64,000 bases of DNA from Dolomedes plantarius (lineage: Eukaryota; Arthropoda; Arachnida; Araneae; Dolomedidae), in assembly GCA_907164885.2 (NCBI GenBank), contig OU015495.1, forward strand, positions 212,026,495 to 212,090,494. Direction: 5' to 3'. How positions within the stretch are numbered: position 1 is the stretch's first letter; each line of letters begins with the position of its first letter. Below are positions 51,346-61,920 of the stretch, piece after piece. Below the pieces are notes generated by a model that saw only the letters and a program-made list of their open reading frames with translations, had not been told where the DNA came from and did not search any database. A program made the translations under genes and the position numbers.

Positions 51346-51639
51346 ATGTCAAAAGAAGTTTGCCTGGCAGTTGAGGAAGAAGATGACGTTGATATTTATG
51401 AAACTGCCACTGAAAGCTCTATGGACGAATATGTCGATGCTAGTCCTCCTAAACCTCCCAGAAAGCCTCCTAATTCTGCCCTGGTATTGCGTAAGGCTCC
51501 TAAACTTCCAAACCCGCTCATGGAAAGGTTTTTGAATGACTGCGACATCAAAACTACAACTGATGTACCTCGACTTAGTTTAAAGAAAAGAATACGGCGA
51601 CTTTTGTGCAGTTGTTTCCGGCCTTCAGCAAAAGACTAA
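51346..51639 (+). CDS. Candidate host gene: 97-codon acidic/proline-rich/basic protein
   Basis: Not recognised as any named family. The start at 51346 (GGAAAATGTC) is chosen because it has A at -3 and the preceding in-phase codons look like 5' UTR. Regions in order: an acidic N terminus (EEEDDVDIYETATESSMDEY, residues about 10-29), a proline-rich PPKPPRKPP (about 34-42), a second KAPKLPNPL patch, and a basic Cys-containing C terminus LKKRIRRLLCSCF. No signal peptide or membrane span. The PxxP runs could bind SH3 domains and the two acidic tyrosine sites (DIYETA, EYVDA) could be phosphorylation sites; both are inference. It is single-exon here and is not flanked by transposon termini. It could also be a spurious frame. 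Confidence 0.4.
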   Translation: MSKEVCLAVEEEDDVDIYETATESSMDEYVDASPPKPPRKPPNSALVLRKAPKLPNPLMERFLNDCDIKTTTDVPRLSLKKRIRRLLCSCFRPSAKD

Positions 51640-51932
51640 CCAAACAAGTCTACATGGACAAAATCGTATGAAGATTTTCCATCGATGAACTAAATTTCTA
51701 AAACAGCTTTTTTTTTATGTGTAATCATCCACTGTCTCTCTATAGAACTTTAAATATCCGTACAATTTGGGATTTAAAATTTTTGCAACTCATCGCACAC
51801 TGTCTTCAGTTTTTCCAACACTTTGTTGCCTGCAACTAGAAATCATCGGTTACTCATGCTTATTAGTGTTACTGAAGTCTGCTTTCTTCTTCCTCTTCTC
51901 GAAACCACCTAAATATCTGCTTCATGTCTTTC

Positions 51933-52285
51933 TCATCTTCACCACAGCCGATACCACCTGGCTCGTATCATCCTCTTCACCAGAGCCGCTACCATCTGGC
52001 TCGTATCATCCTCTTCACCAGAGCCGCTACCATCTGGCTCGTATTATCATCTTCACCAGAGCCGCTACCATCTGGCTCGTATCATCCTCTTCACCAGAGC
52101 CGCTACCATCTGGCTCCTATCATCCTCCTCACCAGAGACGCTACCATCTGGCTCGTATCATCCTCTACACCAGAGCCGCTACCATCTGGCTTGTATCTTC
52201 CTCTTCACCAGAGCCACTACCATCTGGCTCGTATCTTCCTCCTCACCAGTGCCGCTACCGTCTGGTTCATGTCAACCTATTCACC
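51933..52285. repeat. 38-bp minisatellite, about nine units
   Basis: Unit: CCTCTTCACCAGAGCCGCTA then CCATCTGGCTCGTATCAT, repeating every 38 bp with scattered substitutions that increase towards both edges. Since 38 is not a multiple of three, each frame cycles through all three phases every 114 bp. The unit has no plus-strand stop in any phase, so two long overlapping frames (51767-52294 and 51924-52430) are artefacts. Confidence 0.95.
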
Positions 52286-52742
52286 ACAAATTGATTTTAT
52301 TATTTCTGAGCCAACAACATCAGGCTGGGAAATGTATCCTCCAAACATCGTGCCTCCATTAAAAAAAAGAAAAAAAGTGAGAAACACGCCGGCCCACTGG
52401 CATCGGGCCGCGCGGATGGTCTTGCTGTAAAGGGGAGTGTTCAACAGCCCGCCTCCAAGCGGTACTCTCCGGGCAACGTTTCTTCCTCGAAAGTGTAAAG
52501 AACGGCGAAAGGGCTGAACTGATTCGCATTTTGCAATTGTAGGATAAGGAACTCTGTCTTCTGTTGAGCAGACAAGAACCTTTATCAAAATATCCTACCT
52601 TCATACTACGATGTATAATTGGTGATCGCTCCCAAATATTAGACTCTAAAAAACCCTTGTCAGGCTCTGTTAAACATTACAAGCGTTTCATTGTGTTTAT
52701 GATAATCATTGTGTATTGTGTGCACTTATCAGACTTTGCAAA

Positions 52743-52748
52743 AATAAA
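52743..52748 (+). terminator. Possible polyadenylation signal
   Basis: AATAAA followed by a T-rich stretch, about 1.1 kb beyond the stop of the 97-codon frame. If both belong to one transcript, the 38-bp minisatellite lies in its 3' UTR. Such hexamers are common by chance in AT-rich DNA. Confidence 0.3.
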
Positions 52749-52765
52749 AGTTTTCGTATCTTAGT

Positions 52766-53242
52766 AACACGTTTCTTCCTTAAATCTTTTTATATAATTT
52801 TCACTGTACGCTGGTAAATATTAAATACTGTTCCGAAAATTTCGAAAAATATATCATAATGTTAAAAAAAATAAAATAAAGTAAGTAAAAAATAAAGTGT
52901 ATGTAAACATCTAAGCCCCGGCCGGGCTTACATGTATACATACATTCATATATATATTGTGTGTGTGTATTTGAAGGACACGTTAAAAGTGTGGGAAGCA
53001 GAATCCATGGACACGAGAGGCTTGTTTAAAACTACATTTATTATTCATACAACCATCGCTTACATCTACTGACACATATAACAGCAGTGAGAGTGTATAT
53101 TTATACATATATAAACACTTATGGAGTGATCCGGCGAGCGACGCATGCGCAGGACGTGATTCTGTTTGGGTTGTCCTACGATGACCGTATAGAAACTTTG
53201 CTTATTGTTTCAATAAAAATACAATAAATAATATAAATAAAA

Positions 53243-53246
<4 letters not shown>
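52766..53246. other. LTR-like block at about 52970-53235, unassigned
   Basis: After a TG run comes a GC-richer block with GACACGAGAGGCTTG, then ACATTTATTATTCATAC (antisense AATAAA-like text), then CGGCGAGCGACGCATGCGC. Layout resembles an antisense LTR at a microsatellite, as at 25291 and 63579. No partner copy is visible. Confidence 0.3.

Positions 53247-53338
<92 letters not shown>
53247..53338. repeat. (TA)n microsatellite
   Basis: Pure TA; the Tc1-type element that follows sits at its edge, using a TA as target. Confidence 0.95.
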
Positions 53339-53341
<3 letters not shown>

Positions 53342-54510
53342 TGAAGTGCCTCTGAATTAGGGATAGCAAAGCCTATGAAAATTGTGTAGCGCTGCGCATC
53401 ATGTATGCGCAAGTGAGGGCGCTGTGGTAACTGCATATATAGCGCGTACTGTGGTTGTTCTGAATTAGTTGCTGGAATTGCCAGTATGGGTAAACTGCCT
53501 GATTTAGACGCCTTCGATCGCGGACAAATCGTAGGTGCGCGACGCATGGGCAATTCAATTTCCGAAATCGTCAGACAGCTAGGATTTTCAAGGTCGACAG
53601 TATCAAGAGTATACCAAGAATACATGGATGGTGGAAAAAAAACTAGCGATCGGGCAAACTGCAAACGACAATTAGCCTTGACAGTGCGTGGTGAGAGACG
53701 GCTCAGGCGTATTGCATGTAGCCAGCGAAGCCAAACATTAGTTCAAATTACCACCCAGTTTAATGACGGTGCCAGTCGTACAGTCAGTAAACGGACTGTG
53801 CAACGCTCGCTTCACCGTATGGGTTTCGGGAGCCGTCGACCTACGAGAGTACCATTGCTCTATACTCGCCATCGGGCTGCACGTCTTGCCTGGGCAAGAG
53901 AGCACAGAGACTGGAGTGTAGAGGACTGGAAACCAGTAGCATGGAGTGATGAGTCTCGATTCCGACTACTTAACGCAGACGGGAGGCTGAGAATCTGTAC
54001 AAGGGCATGGTGGCTCAATCATGGTCTGGGGTGTTTTTTCGTGGCACAGTTTCTGATCTTTAGTGCGTGTATCAACCTCCCTCAATGCAATTCGGTACGT
54101 AGAGTTGCTGGGTGATCACCTCCATCCGTTTATGCTGCTCTGTTATCCGCACGGTAATGGAGTTTTCCAGCAAGACAACTGTACCTCTCACAAGTCCCGG
54201 TTGGCTACTGGCTGGTTGGATGAGCATTCCTCTGACTTCTCTTCATGAATTGCCCACCTAGAAGCCCAGATTTAAATCATATTGAGCATGTTTGGGATGT
54301 TTTGGAAAAAGGCGTGAAAGGCCATCACACAGCACCAAAGAACCTTACTGAATTATGGACAGCTTTAGCCAATATTTGGCAAGCCATACCCGTGGAACGT
54401 TTCCAGAAACTTGTTGAATCTATGCCTCGTCGTGTGGCAGCTGTTATGAAGGCCAGAGGAGGCCCAACTCGTTACTAGGTAGGTATACCTAATTCAGTTG
54501 CACTTCAGTG
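53339..54510 (+). mobile_element. Tc1-type element, 1172 bp
   Basis: Ends both read CACTGAAGTGC, two mismatched bases, then CTGAATTAGG (21 of 23 match), flanked by TA. A different family from the 25861 element, judging by termini and transposase sequence. TA microsatellite lies on both sides. Confidence 0.95.
53486..54478 (+). pseudogene. Tc1-like transposase relic (second family)
   Basis: MGKLPDLDAFDRGQIVGARR opens the first helix-turn-helix, followed by LGFSRSTVSRVYQEYMDGG. The core region has LHRMGFGSRRPTRVPLL and the first catalytic Asp in WSDESRFRLL. Near 53995-54002 a deletion with phase change removes part of the catalytic core; the downstream text SIMVWGVFSWHS-like is out of phase. 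An in-phase TGA lies at 54053-54055 in that continuing frame. FQQDNCTSH keeps the second catalytic Asp. A further phase change near 54240 precedes SPDLNHIEHVW with the catalytic Glu. It ends with VESMPRRVAAVMKARGG. All three catalytic residues survive but the frame does not. Confidence 0.93.
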
Positions 54511-54527
54511 TATATATATATATATAT

Positions 54528-54581
<54 letters not shown>

Positions 54582-54583
54582 GG
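54511..54583. repeat. (TA)n-(CA)n-(TA)n microsatellite
   Basis: TA tract, then CA run, then TA tract directly after the Tc1 element. Confidence 0.95.
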
Positions 54584-55172
54584 TTCCCGGTATAAAGGGC
54601 TGAAGTCAAAAACAGTGATTTAAATATACCAAGTTATTGGCTTTTATAACAATCGCAGAACTATAATTTCGACAGGAGGCTTTTGCAAAAAGAAATGTAC
54701 AAAAGATGTTTTTTAACATCTATCCCGTTTTCTTGCAGCCCGCAACATCTTTTCACAAATTAATATGGCCCTCAGCCCATTTCGAGTTCTGTGGGTCTGA
54801 TTTAGAGATATAATCATCAGGTGATCTTAAATATTCTGTGTCACGTATCGCGGAATGATATTATATGGATTTCCACTACATGAGTTCCCGATGGGCCTTA
54901 AATTTTCCTATGTTGCGACAAGGCATTTCCAATGTAAATTTTCCTTCAAGACATAAGACTGTGTAAAAATCCAGGGCTTGAAGAAAGCTACGTCTATTCC
55001 GCTCCGGGTGATCTTCTAATAGGTAGCAGTATAGTTTGCGCGCTCAACGCTTCAGAATGTAATTCGTGAAATTGGATATTTCCAAATATACTCATATATA
55101 ACTATGCAAAACTATTCAATAGTAATACGTTGAATATTTATAAAATTTAATACATCCCTCCATATATAATGA
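54584..55172. other. No gene recognised
   Basis: Unremarkable sequence without motifs. Confidence 0.45.
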
Positions 55173-55859
55173 CTAGCTGAAAGCCCGCGCTTCGCCACGG
55201 AGTACATTCAAATTAAATACAACGGTCAACGTATGCAATTTATGCCAAAAAATAAATATATATATTTATAATAAATGCGATGATCAATGTATACAATTGA
55301 TGTAAAATATATATCTATCTATATATATATATATGTATTTATAAAAAAATCGTAAGGGATATGCATTTTTTTGGATAATATCCAATCGTCTGCTGCATTA
55401 GAAAGAAAAAATGTTTTTTTTTTGTCTATTTAGTTGTTACGCACGTGACGATAAATTTATTGAAAGTACCAGAAAAAGAAATCACGTGATCGGCATTTAA
55501 TAAATTAAATTCTAAAAATTAATCTTTACAAATTCACCAAAAATCAGAAAATTGAGGTAAAGGTTCGAAAAAGATTTCATTTTGAAGGAATTTTTAGGAT
55601 CTTTCTCGCGATATAAATTTTATAACCCTCAATGTATTATTCTAAATGCAAACGTAAAAAAAGTTACTAAAACAGCTTAAAAATTTAATTTAAAAAATCT
55701 AAGAAGAATTTTTGAAAAATCTTTCTGAGTGCACCCCTACACTATAAGAAGAATCGCCATGCAAAATGTCAGCCCTTTAGGTCCAGCGGTTTGGTCTGTG
55801 CGTTGTATGTCAGTCAGTGAATGAATGAGTCAGTTACGGAACTGTTTTATATATAATGA
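55173..55859 (-). mobile_element. Helitron family copy G (short form)
   Basis: CTAG at 55173-55176 preceded by A; minus-strand start TCATTATATATAAAACAG ending 55859 and followed by T. Short form without the ~135-bp segment. Confidence 0.87.
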
Positions 55860-56409
55860 TATGCATGAATTCAATTCTTTGATGTTCTTTTATGTCAAGT
55901 ACTACATGTAAACAGCGAATGTTCCCGACGATGTTTTGGACACGTGTTCAACAAATCTGCATCGATAAATTCGCCTGTGGAAGAAGCTATGAAAGAACCG
56001 TGAAAACCCGTATAGTTTCTATTCACCAGATGTGTCTGGTTATTAAATTACTACAGCACAAAGTAGAGTGCTTGGAAAGGGCGTAAAATAGGATACCCAC
56101 GCAAATTCTAATTTTCGGAAAACGAATTAGTTGTCCCAGACGATCCTTCCCAAGTCATTTCTAACAAAGTATTTCCATCAGGCATAGATGGAAATCTTTC
56201 CTCAAATTAAAATTTCTGAAATAGCTGCGTGTCGCTTTATCAGTGAATATTAAGTAATATGAACGCTTAAAGGGATTACATTTGAGCAGTATACCGCATT
56301 TTTCGGACCATAAGACGCACCTCAAATGTATGGGAGGATTAGAAAAGAATATGCTGTATTTTGTTCGGAATATAAAAATATTTTCAATTTCTTACTTAAT
56401 AAAGATTAT
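55860..56409. other. No gene recognised
   Basis: A 64-codon frame (55892-56086) has no motif. The text GTATACCGCATTTTTCGGACCATAAGACGCAC near 56288-56319 is reminiscent of a short-interspersed or CR1-like tail, not confirmed. Confidence 0.35.
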
Positions 56410-57127
56410 ATATATGTATATATATAAAACAGTTCCGTAACTGACTCACTGACTCACTGACATACACAGACCAAACCGCTGGACCTAAAGGGCTGAAATT
56501 TTGCATGGTGATTCTTCTTATAGTGTAGGGATGCACTAAGAAAGATTTTTGAAAATTTCTCCTTAGATTTTTTAAAATTAAATTTTTAAGCTGTTTTAGT
56601 ACCTTTTTTTGAGTTTGCATTTAAAATAACAATCTGAGGGTTATAAAATTTATATCACGAGAAAGATCATAAAAAATCGTTTAAAATGAAATCTTTTTCT
56701 AATCTTTACGTCCATTTTCTGATTTTTGGTGAATTTTTAAAAATTAATTTTTAGAATTTAATTTATTGAATGCCGATCACGTGATTTCTTTTTCTGGTAC
56801 TTTAAATAAATTTATCGTCACGTGCATAACAACTAAATAGACAAAAAAAATATTTTTTTCTTACTAATGCGGCAGACGATTGGACATTATCCAAAAAATA
56901 TTAAAATACGATAAAAGATATTATGTTCCACAAACTGTACTATATTAACTGTACTATACTCTTTAGTATGTCCTATTACATTTAATTCGAATATTTTCTT
57001 CTACATTATTTTGTCTATAAAAATATTTCTCACGATTTTTTTAGAAATATACTTTTTTTGTTTTTTATACATCAATTGTATACATTGATCGTTGTATTTA
57101 TTATTTATATATATATATATATATATA

Positions 57128-57554
57128 TGTAGGACGGCGTCTAGGGGTAAGTAACTTTACGGAAAGAATTATACGAAAGGAATAAAAGATTAATATCTAA
57201 ACTAACATTTTATTTACTTTTAAACACATAAAGAAAAGACATCACGCTATTTACAATTTACAAAGTTACGAGGAAGGTAAATTAAGGTTTTACTACAGAG
57301 CATGGTTCACCTGTGAGATGGGGACTCCGAAATATCCCAATTCGTTAAGCGAATTCGTTAAAAACGCGACGCGAGGAAGAAGGCACGACTTTACTCGTTC
57401 ATGTCCGCGGGGGGGTCTGCGAGTGAGCTCCGAATGCTCTCTCCGAAAAGGTGACGTCATGCGCGTGCAAAGCTTTCCTATTAGACGCTTAAGCCCAACG
57501 GAATAAAATTCGTTCAGGTCGAAGTCTCCATCTCTGACAAATCAATTTTCTACA
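57128..57554 (-). repeat. 3' LTR of the Gypsy element (427 bp)
   Basis: In element orientation begins TGTAGAAAATTGATTTG and ends CGCCGTCCTACA. This is the downstream copy, so its AATAAA would serve for transcript ending. The open 62-codon frame in it also occurs identically in the other LTR and is not a gene. Confidence 0.96.
57209..57214 (-). terminator. LTR polyadenylation signal
   Basis: AATAAA on the minus strand (GTAAATAAAATG), about 82 bp before the LTR end. The same hexamer at 63109-63114 lies in the 5' LTR. Confidence 0.6.
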
Positions 57555-57778
57555 AGTTCGGCCAGCCTGGAATCACTGACCTCAGTGATCTGACTTTACA
57601 TAAAACGATTGGCCTAAAACATCACTAAATAAATGTACATCAAAATTTCCGAAATGATTTAGATGAGAAATAACCATACAATTCGCGCAAATGAATTACA
57701 ATGAGGAAATACAATAAACAAAAATAAAATAAAAACACAGTAAACAATTATGAATAAAAAGAAAAAACGTTTAATCCC

Positions 57779-57903
57779 TCATCCTGGTGAATAGGATTTC
57801 ATTAGATCGGCAGACGAGGAGGTCAATCTAGGACCCTCGTGGTTACCTACTTTCTCTAACTCGTATCTATCTCTAGGCTTTACTTCGATAACTCTATATG
57901 GTC
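57779..57903 (-). CDS. Displaced C-terminal tail of the integrase
   Basis: Directly after the Gag-Pol stop, another minus-strand phase stays open for about 41 codons and begins GPYRVIEV, the motif that usually follows the (K/R)LxPK(F/Y) box at the end of Gypsy integrases. It ends at a TGA at 57779-57781. The text either side of the break is a short T run, consistent with a one-base loss there, a sequencing error, or ribosomal frameshifting. Confidence 0.75.
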
Positions 57904-60900
57904 CTAAAATTTAGGCCTTAGCTTCAAGCCTGTTCCAAATTGTGTTCTTCGGATGACTACTAGATCTCCCTGCTGATACTCAGGGGCCTTCTTGCATTTC
58001 TTATCGTAGGTTCTTTTATTTTCAGCCTGGATCTTCTGAATGTTTCTTTTAGCATCTTGTCGTAATTGGTTTCTTTGCTCTTGAAATTCTTCCACCATCT
58101 CTTCCATTAGCAGATTTTTTAGGTGAAGGTCCTCCTTATTTCTCATGATGACGCCAGTTAATAGTTCAAATGGAGACCATTTAGTACTTCGGTTGGAGGT
58201 GCTATTTAGAATTCTTTGCAGTGGGTCTACGAATTTGTACCACTTGGTAGGATCGACGATGGACATCTTGGTCAAAACAGGGATAAGAGTTCGGTGGATT
58301 CTCTCCACTTGACCGTTTCCTCGTGGTACGCCAGTGGTGATCTGCAGATGTTGGATGTTCTCTTCGGTACAATAGTCACTAAACACTTTGGAGATGAAAG
58401 CAGAACCGCGATCTGTTATTATTCTTTGGGGATTGCCGAAAGTCTTTTGTTGCAATTTCAATTTATCGAGGGCATCTTCTGCGGTGGTAGATCTTACGGG
58501 ATACAGCCAGGTGAACTTCGTGAAGGCGTCGACTATTGTGAGGATATGTTGGTACCTTTTGTTGGTAGAGGGCATAGGACCAATGAAATCTACGTGATAG
58601 GTGCTTAACGGTACATCTTCTTTCGGAATAGGGTATAGGAAACCTTCTTTTTTCCCGCTCTTTCTGTTGGTTAAAATACACGGTACACAGTTAACGATCA
58701 CGTTTTGCACTTGTCTGCTTAAATTAGGTATGAAAAATTCTCGTTTAACTATTTCTTCTGTTTTTGCAGCTGCGAAGTGTCCTTTCTCATGAGCTAGCTT
58801 GATTAGCTCAGTTTGCATATCTCTTGGTACTACTATTAATTCACGGCCATCTACGTATTTGTATAATATTTCGTTTTTAATGAAGAAGTCTGAAGTAGGG
58901 TTTGTTTCAATCAGTGATTTAAAATTTTGAGTGTTTTCGTCTCCTTGTTGAGCTCTTTTCAATCTGGCGGTGAGAGTATCGCTTGTAATTATGGTGACGG
59001 GGTATCGGCTTAAAGCGTCTACATGTTGCATTCTCTGGCCGGGTCGATGCACAATTTCGTAATCATAATTTTCCAACAGTAGTGCCCATCTCGCTATACG
59101 AGTAACTAAATCTTTTTTGTCCATAGTCTTTTGAAAAGCTGAACAGTCAGTTATGATTTTGAAATGTTGCCCTAGAAGGTAGATTCGAAATTTCTTTAAA
59201 GCGGTGACAACAGCAAGAACTTCCAGCTCATAGCTACTGTATTTCTCCTCGGCTGGAGTAGTTTTCTGCGACATGTATTGAACAGGGTGTAATTTTCCGT
59301 CATCCGCTTCCTGGAGCAAAACAGCGCCATATCCTTGTTGGCTTGCATCGGTGTGTAGTTCGGTCCTTTTCCCTTGCTGAAAACTGCTTAAAACGGGACT
59401 TTCAGTTAATAGTTTCTTGAGCTTTTCGAATGCTTCAATTTGGGCTTGTTCGAATACAAATGGATTGTCATTTCTTGTTAGATCACTCAGAGGTTTCGCT
59501 ATTTTAGAGTACGCAGGAATAAATTTTCGAAAGTAGCCGGTTAGTCCTAAAAAACTTTGGATTTGCTTGACCGTTGTTGGCACTGGGAACTTCTTGACGG
59601 CTATCGTCTTCGCAATTGATGGGCGTATTGTTCCGTTTTCGACGATGTGACCCAAAAATTCGACTTTCCTACTTAGGAATCGACATTTCTCAAACTTAAT
59701 TTCTAAGCCATACTTCGAAGCAACTTCAAACACTTTCTTTAGTTTTTCTAAACCTTCTTCTTCATCTTTTGCCGGAATTATCAAATCGTCCATGTAAATT
59801 ACTACAATACCTTTTCGCTTTAGTTCTCGAAAAATACTGTACACATATCTTTGGAATACGCTGGGACTAGTGCTTAGGCCGAAAGGTACTTTGTTGAACT
59901 CGAATTGTCCGTCCGGAACAACGAAGGAGGTGAGGTGTTTGCAGTCTTCATTGACATCGACATGGAAAAATCCATTTCTCAAATCTAACGTAGTGTACAC
60001 CTTGGCTTCTTGGAGTTTATCTAATACGTCTTCTATCAACGGCAATGGAAAACGATCCTTGACTAATTTCCGATTCAACTTTCTGTAGTCCACACACAAT
60101 CTAGTGGTGTCATCTTTTTTCTTGACTAGCACAATTGGACTCGCATATTCGGATGAGCTTGGTCTTATAATTCCTTGTTCAAGCCATTCGTCGACTTGCT
60201 TGTTGACTGCTTGGTTCTCGGTAAAGGATAAGCGACGTGCAGGCTGGTAAACCGGTATGTCATCTTTCAAAATAATCCTCATGGACACGTTTGTCGTTTC
60301 GGTCTTATTCGGCTCATAGTTGGAGATCAATTCAAACAGTTCTTTTCTTATTCGTGGATTGCTAACATGTTTGACTTCAATTTCGTCTTCAGTTTTCGCT
60401 TCGTATACTTGCGTGTGCATGAACCAAGTTTTATCTTCATATTTACGGAACTGAACACTTTCTTTATCGAAGAAGACGGAGGCTTGTTCCAAAATATCTG
60501 ATCCGATTACTGCCTGAAATTCTAAACACGGCGTAGGTACGATGTGCCACGTGAGGGAATATTCTTTTCCATCCAATTCAATTTTCCGTTGGAACGACCC
60601 TTTTGTTTTGACTTCGTACTTCCCTAATCCAGATAACACTACTATGTCTTTCGAGAGTTCTGAGGGTTTGATTATTCCTTTGCACATATCTTCACGAATG
60701 AGCGTCGCTGAACTGCCGGTATCGATGAGAGCTTCAAAAGTCTTGTTACCCATGGTTATTTTCTTTGTTTTAACTCTTCCTTGAGATATTCGTGAGCAGA
60801 CTTGAACCGGAGAGCTTGCAGATTTATTAATGTTTGGGTTTTTGGGTCGCTTTGTACAATCTACGGCATAATGACCTGGTCCTTTGCAGTAGCTACAGAT

Positions 60901-61920
60901 TAGTTGCTTATTTCTTCTGGCGTAAGGAGTTCCGTTCGATTGAAAGTATTTCTTTTCATGCCTATTGTTCCCAATTTGGAAATGTTCAGGTCTTCGAGAA
61001 TAAGTATCGTTAGATCCTCTGGCTTCATATTTTCCTTTAGCGAATGAGTTGGATGACTTCGGTTTTAATGTTCTTCGGACATCTTCATATTCTTCAAATT
61101 TTTTAGCTAGTTCGGAAGGTGAGTTAATAGTAGACCATTCGTCTAGAAAATGTTGCTGAAACTCGTAAGGTGCTTTCTTCTTAATTTGATCGGCTATAAT
61201 TAACTCTCGTAGTTGATCGAATGTTTCTATTTTCAAACCGGAAGTCCATCCGTCGAAATACGTCTGCAGTTCGTAGTGAAAATCTTGCCATGTTCGCTCA
61301 TCAGATTTTTGGTGAGATACAAATAGTTGACGAAGTTTTTCCGGAGACAACTTAAATCTTTTCAATAGTAAATTCTTGACGTGGTCGTAATCATTACATT
61401 TGTCCGCTGGTTCTCTTGCGATCAGATGAGCAACGTCAATGGGTATCAATCCTATCAGTCTCTGTACCCAATCTTTCTTCGGCAAAAATATTAATTCTGC
61501 GTGCCGTTCAAATAAGGTGAGGTTCAAGCTGATGTCATCCTTCATATTAAACTTATGGAAAGTTTCGTGAATCAATTTATTTGGCGCTTGGACGTTTTCG
61601 GCGTTGTTCGTCGTATTGACACTCTGTTGAGCCTGTATTCGTAATTTCTCGAGTTCATGTTCTCGCTGTTCTCGCTTCTGTTCAATTTCTCTATCTTCTG
61701 CTTCTCGGCGTAATTTTTCTTCTTTTTCTTCTGCTTCTCGGCGTACGCGTTCCTCAGCTATGCTATTGATCAGTATTTTGACATCTTCCTCTACGTAATT
61801 TGGACTTTTCACGATCAGTTCTTTTATTCGAAGTTTAGTTGAACCCTCTTGGATACTTAACGACAATTCTGATGCGAGTTCTATCAGGTCTTCTCTTTTC
61901 TTAGAGAGAAGAAATGCCAT
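57904..61920 (-). CDS. Gag-Pol polyprotein, Ty3/Gypsy
   Basis: 1338 codons from ATG at 61918-61920. Residues 1-50 are SAP-like; 57-97 are a charged coiled coil (EERVRREAEEKEEKLRREA). A Gag core follows, then one CCHC zinc knuckle C342-C355 (CX2CX4HX4C). The protease has ALIDTGSSATLI with D400. RT has VDYRKLNRK and YMDD at 709-712. RNase H has D858 in LHTDAS and D925 in TDCSAF. Integrase has the HHCC zinc region (H1044, H1048, C1078, C1081) and DD35E at D1111, D1170, E1206. All catalytic residues are present. Gag and Pol share one frame without a shift. The product would assemble particles, copy the RNA and integrate the cDNA. The only defect seen is the stop at 57904-57906, before the last ~41 residues. 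Confidence 0.96.
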   Translation of the reverse strand: MAFLLSKKREDLIELASELSLSIQEGSTKLRIKELIVKSPNYVEEDVKILINSIAEERVRREAEEKEEKLRREAEDREIEQKREQREHELEKLRIQAQQSVNTTNNAENVQAPNKLIHETFHKFNMKDDISLNLTLFERHAELIFLPKKDWVQRLIGLIPIDVAHLIAREPADKCNDYDHVKNLLLKRFKLSPEKLRQLFVSHQKSDERTWQDFHYELQTYFDGWTSGLKIETFDQLRELIIADQIKKKAPYEFQQHFLDEWSTINSPSELAKKFEEYEDVRRTLKPKSSNSFAKGKYEARGSNDTYSRRPEHFQIGNNRHEKKYFQSNGTPYARRNKQLICSYCKGPGHYAVDCTKRPKNPNINKSASSPVQVCSRISQGRVKTKKITMGNKTFEALIDTGSSATLIREDMCKGIIKPSELSKDIVVLSGLGKYEVKTKGSFQRKIELDGKEYSLTWHIVPTPCLEFQAVIGSDILEQASVFFDKESVQFRKYEDKTWFMHTQVYEAKTEDEIEVKHVSNPRIRKELFELISNYEPNKTETTNVSMRIILKDDIPVYQPARRLSFTENQAVNKQVDEWLEQGIIRPSSSEYASPIVLVKKKDDTTRLCVDYRKLNRKLVKDRFPLPLIEDVLDKLQEAKVYTTLDLRNGFFHVDVNEDCKHLTSFVVPDGQFEFNKVPFGLSTSPSVFQRYVYSIFRELKRKGIVVIYMDDLIIPAKDEEEGLEKLKKVFEVASKYGLEIKFEKCRFLSRKVEFLGHIVENGTIRPSIAKTIAVKKFPVPTTVKQIQSFLGLTGYFRKFIPAYSKIAKPLSDLTRNDNPFVFEQAQIEAFEKLKKLLTESPVLSSFQQGKRTELHTDASQQGYGAVLLQEADDGKLHPVQYMSQKTTPAEEKYSSYELEVLAVVTALKKFRIYLLGQHFKIITDCSAFQKTMDKKDLVTRIARWALLLENYDYEIVHRPGQRMQHVDALSRYPVTIITSDTLTARLKRAQQGDENTQNFKSLIETNPTSDFFIKNEILYKYVDGRELIVVPRDMQTELIKLAHEKGHFAAAKTEEIVKREFFIPNLSRQVQNVIVNCVPCILTNRKSGKKEGFLYPIPKEDVPLSTYHVDFIGPMPSTNKRYQHILTIVDAFTKFTWLYPVRSTTAEDALDKLKLQQKTFGNPQRIITDRGSAFISKVFSDYCTEENIQHLQITTGVPRGNGQVERIHRTLIPVLTKMSIVDPTKWYKFVDPLQRILNSTSNRSTKWSPFELLTGVIMRNKEDLHLKNLLMEEMVEEFQEQRNQLRQDAKRNIQKIQAENKRTYDKKCKKAPEYQQGDLVVIRRTQFGTGLKLRPKF

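Noticed and set aside
51767..52430. Two overlapping frames of 175 and 168 codons
   Set aside because: Products of the stop-free 38-bp minisatellite read in shifting phase.
57318..57506. 62-codon frame present in both LTRs
   Set aside because: Lies in the LTR on the strand opposite the element's transcript; identical in both copies only because the LTRs are identical.
58216..60784. Plus-strand frames (up to 130 codons) opposite Gag-Pol
   Set aside because: Shadows of the minus-strand polyprotein gene with no motifs of their own.
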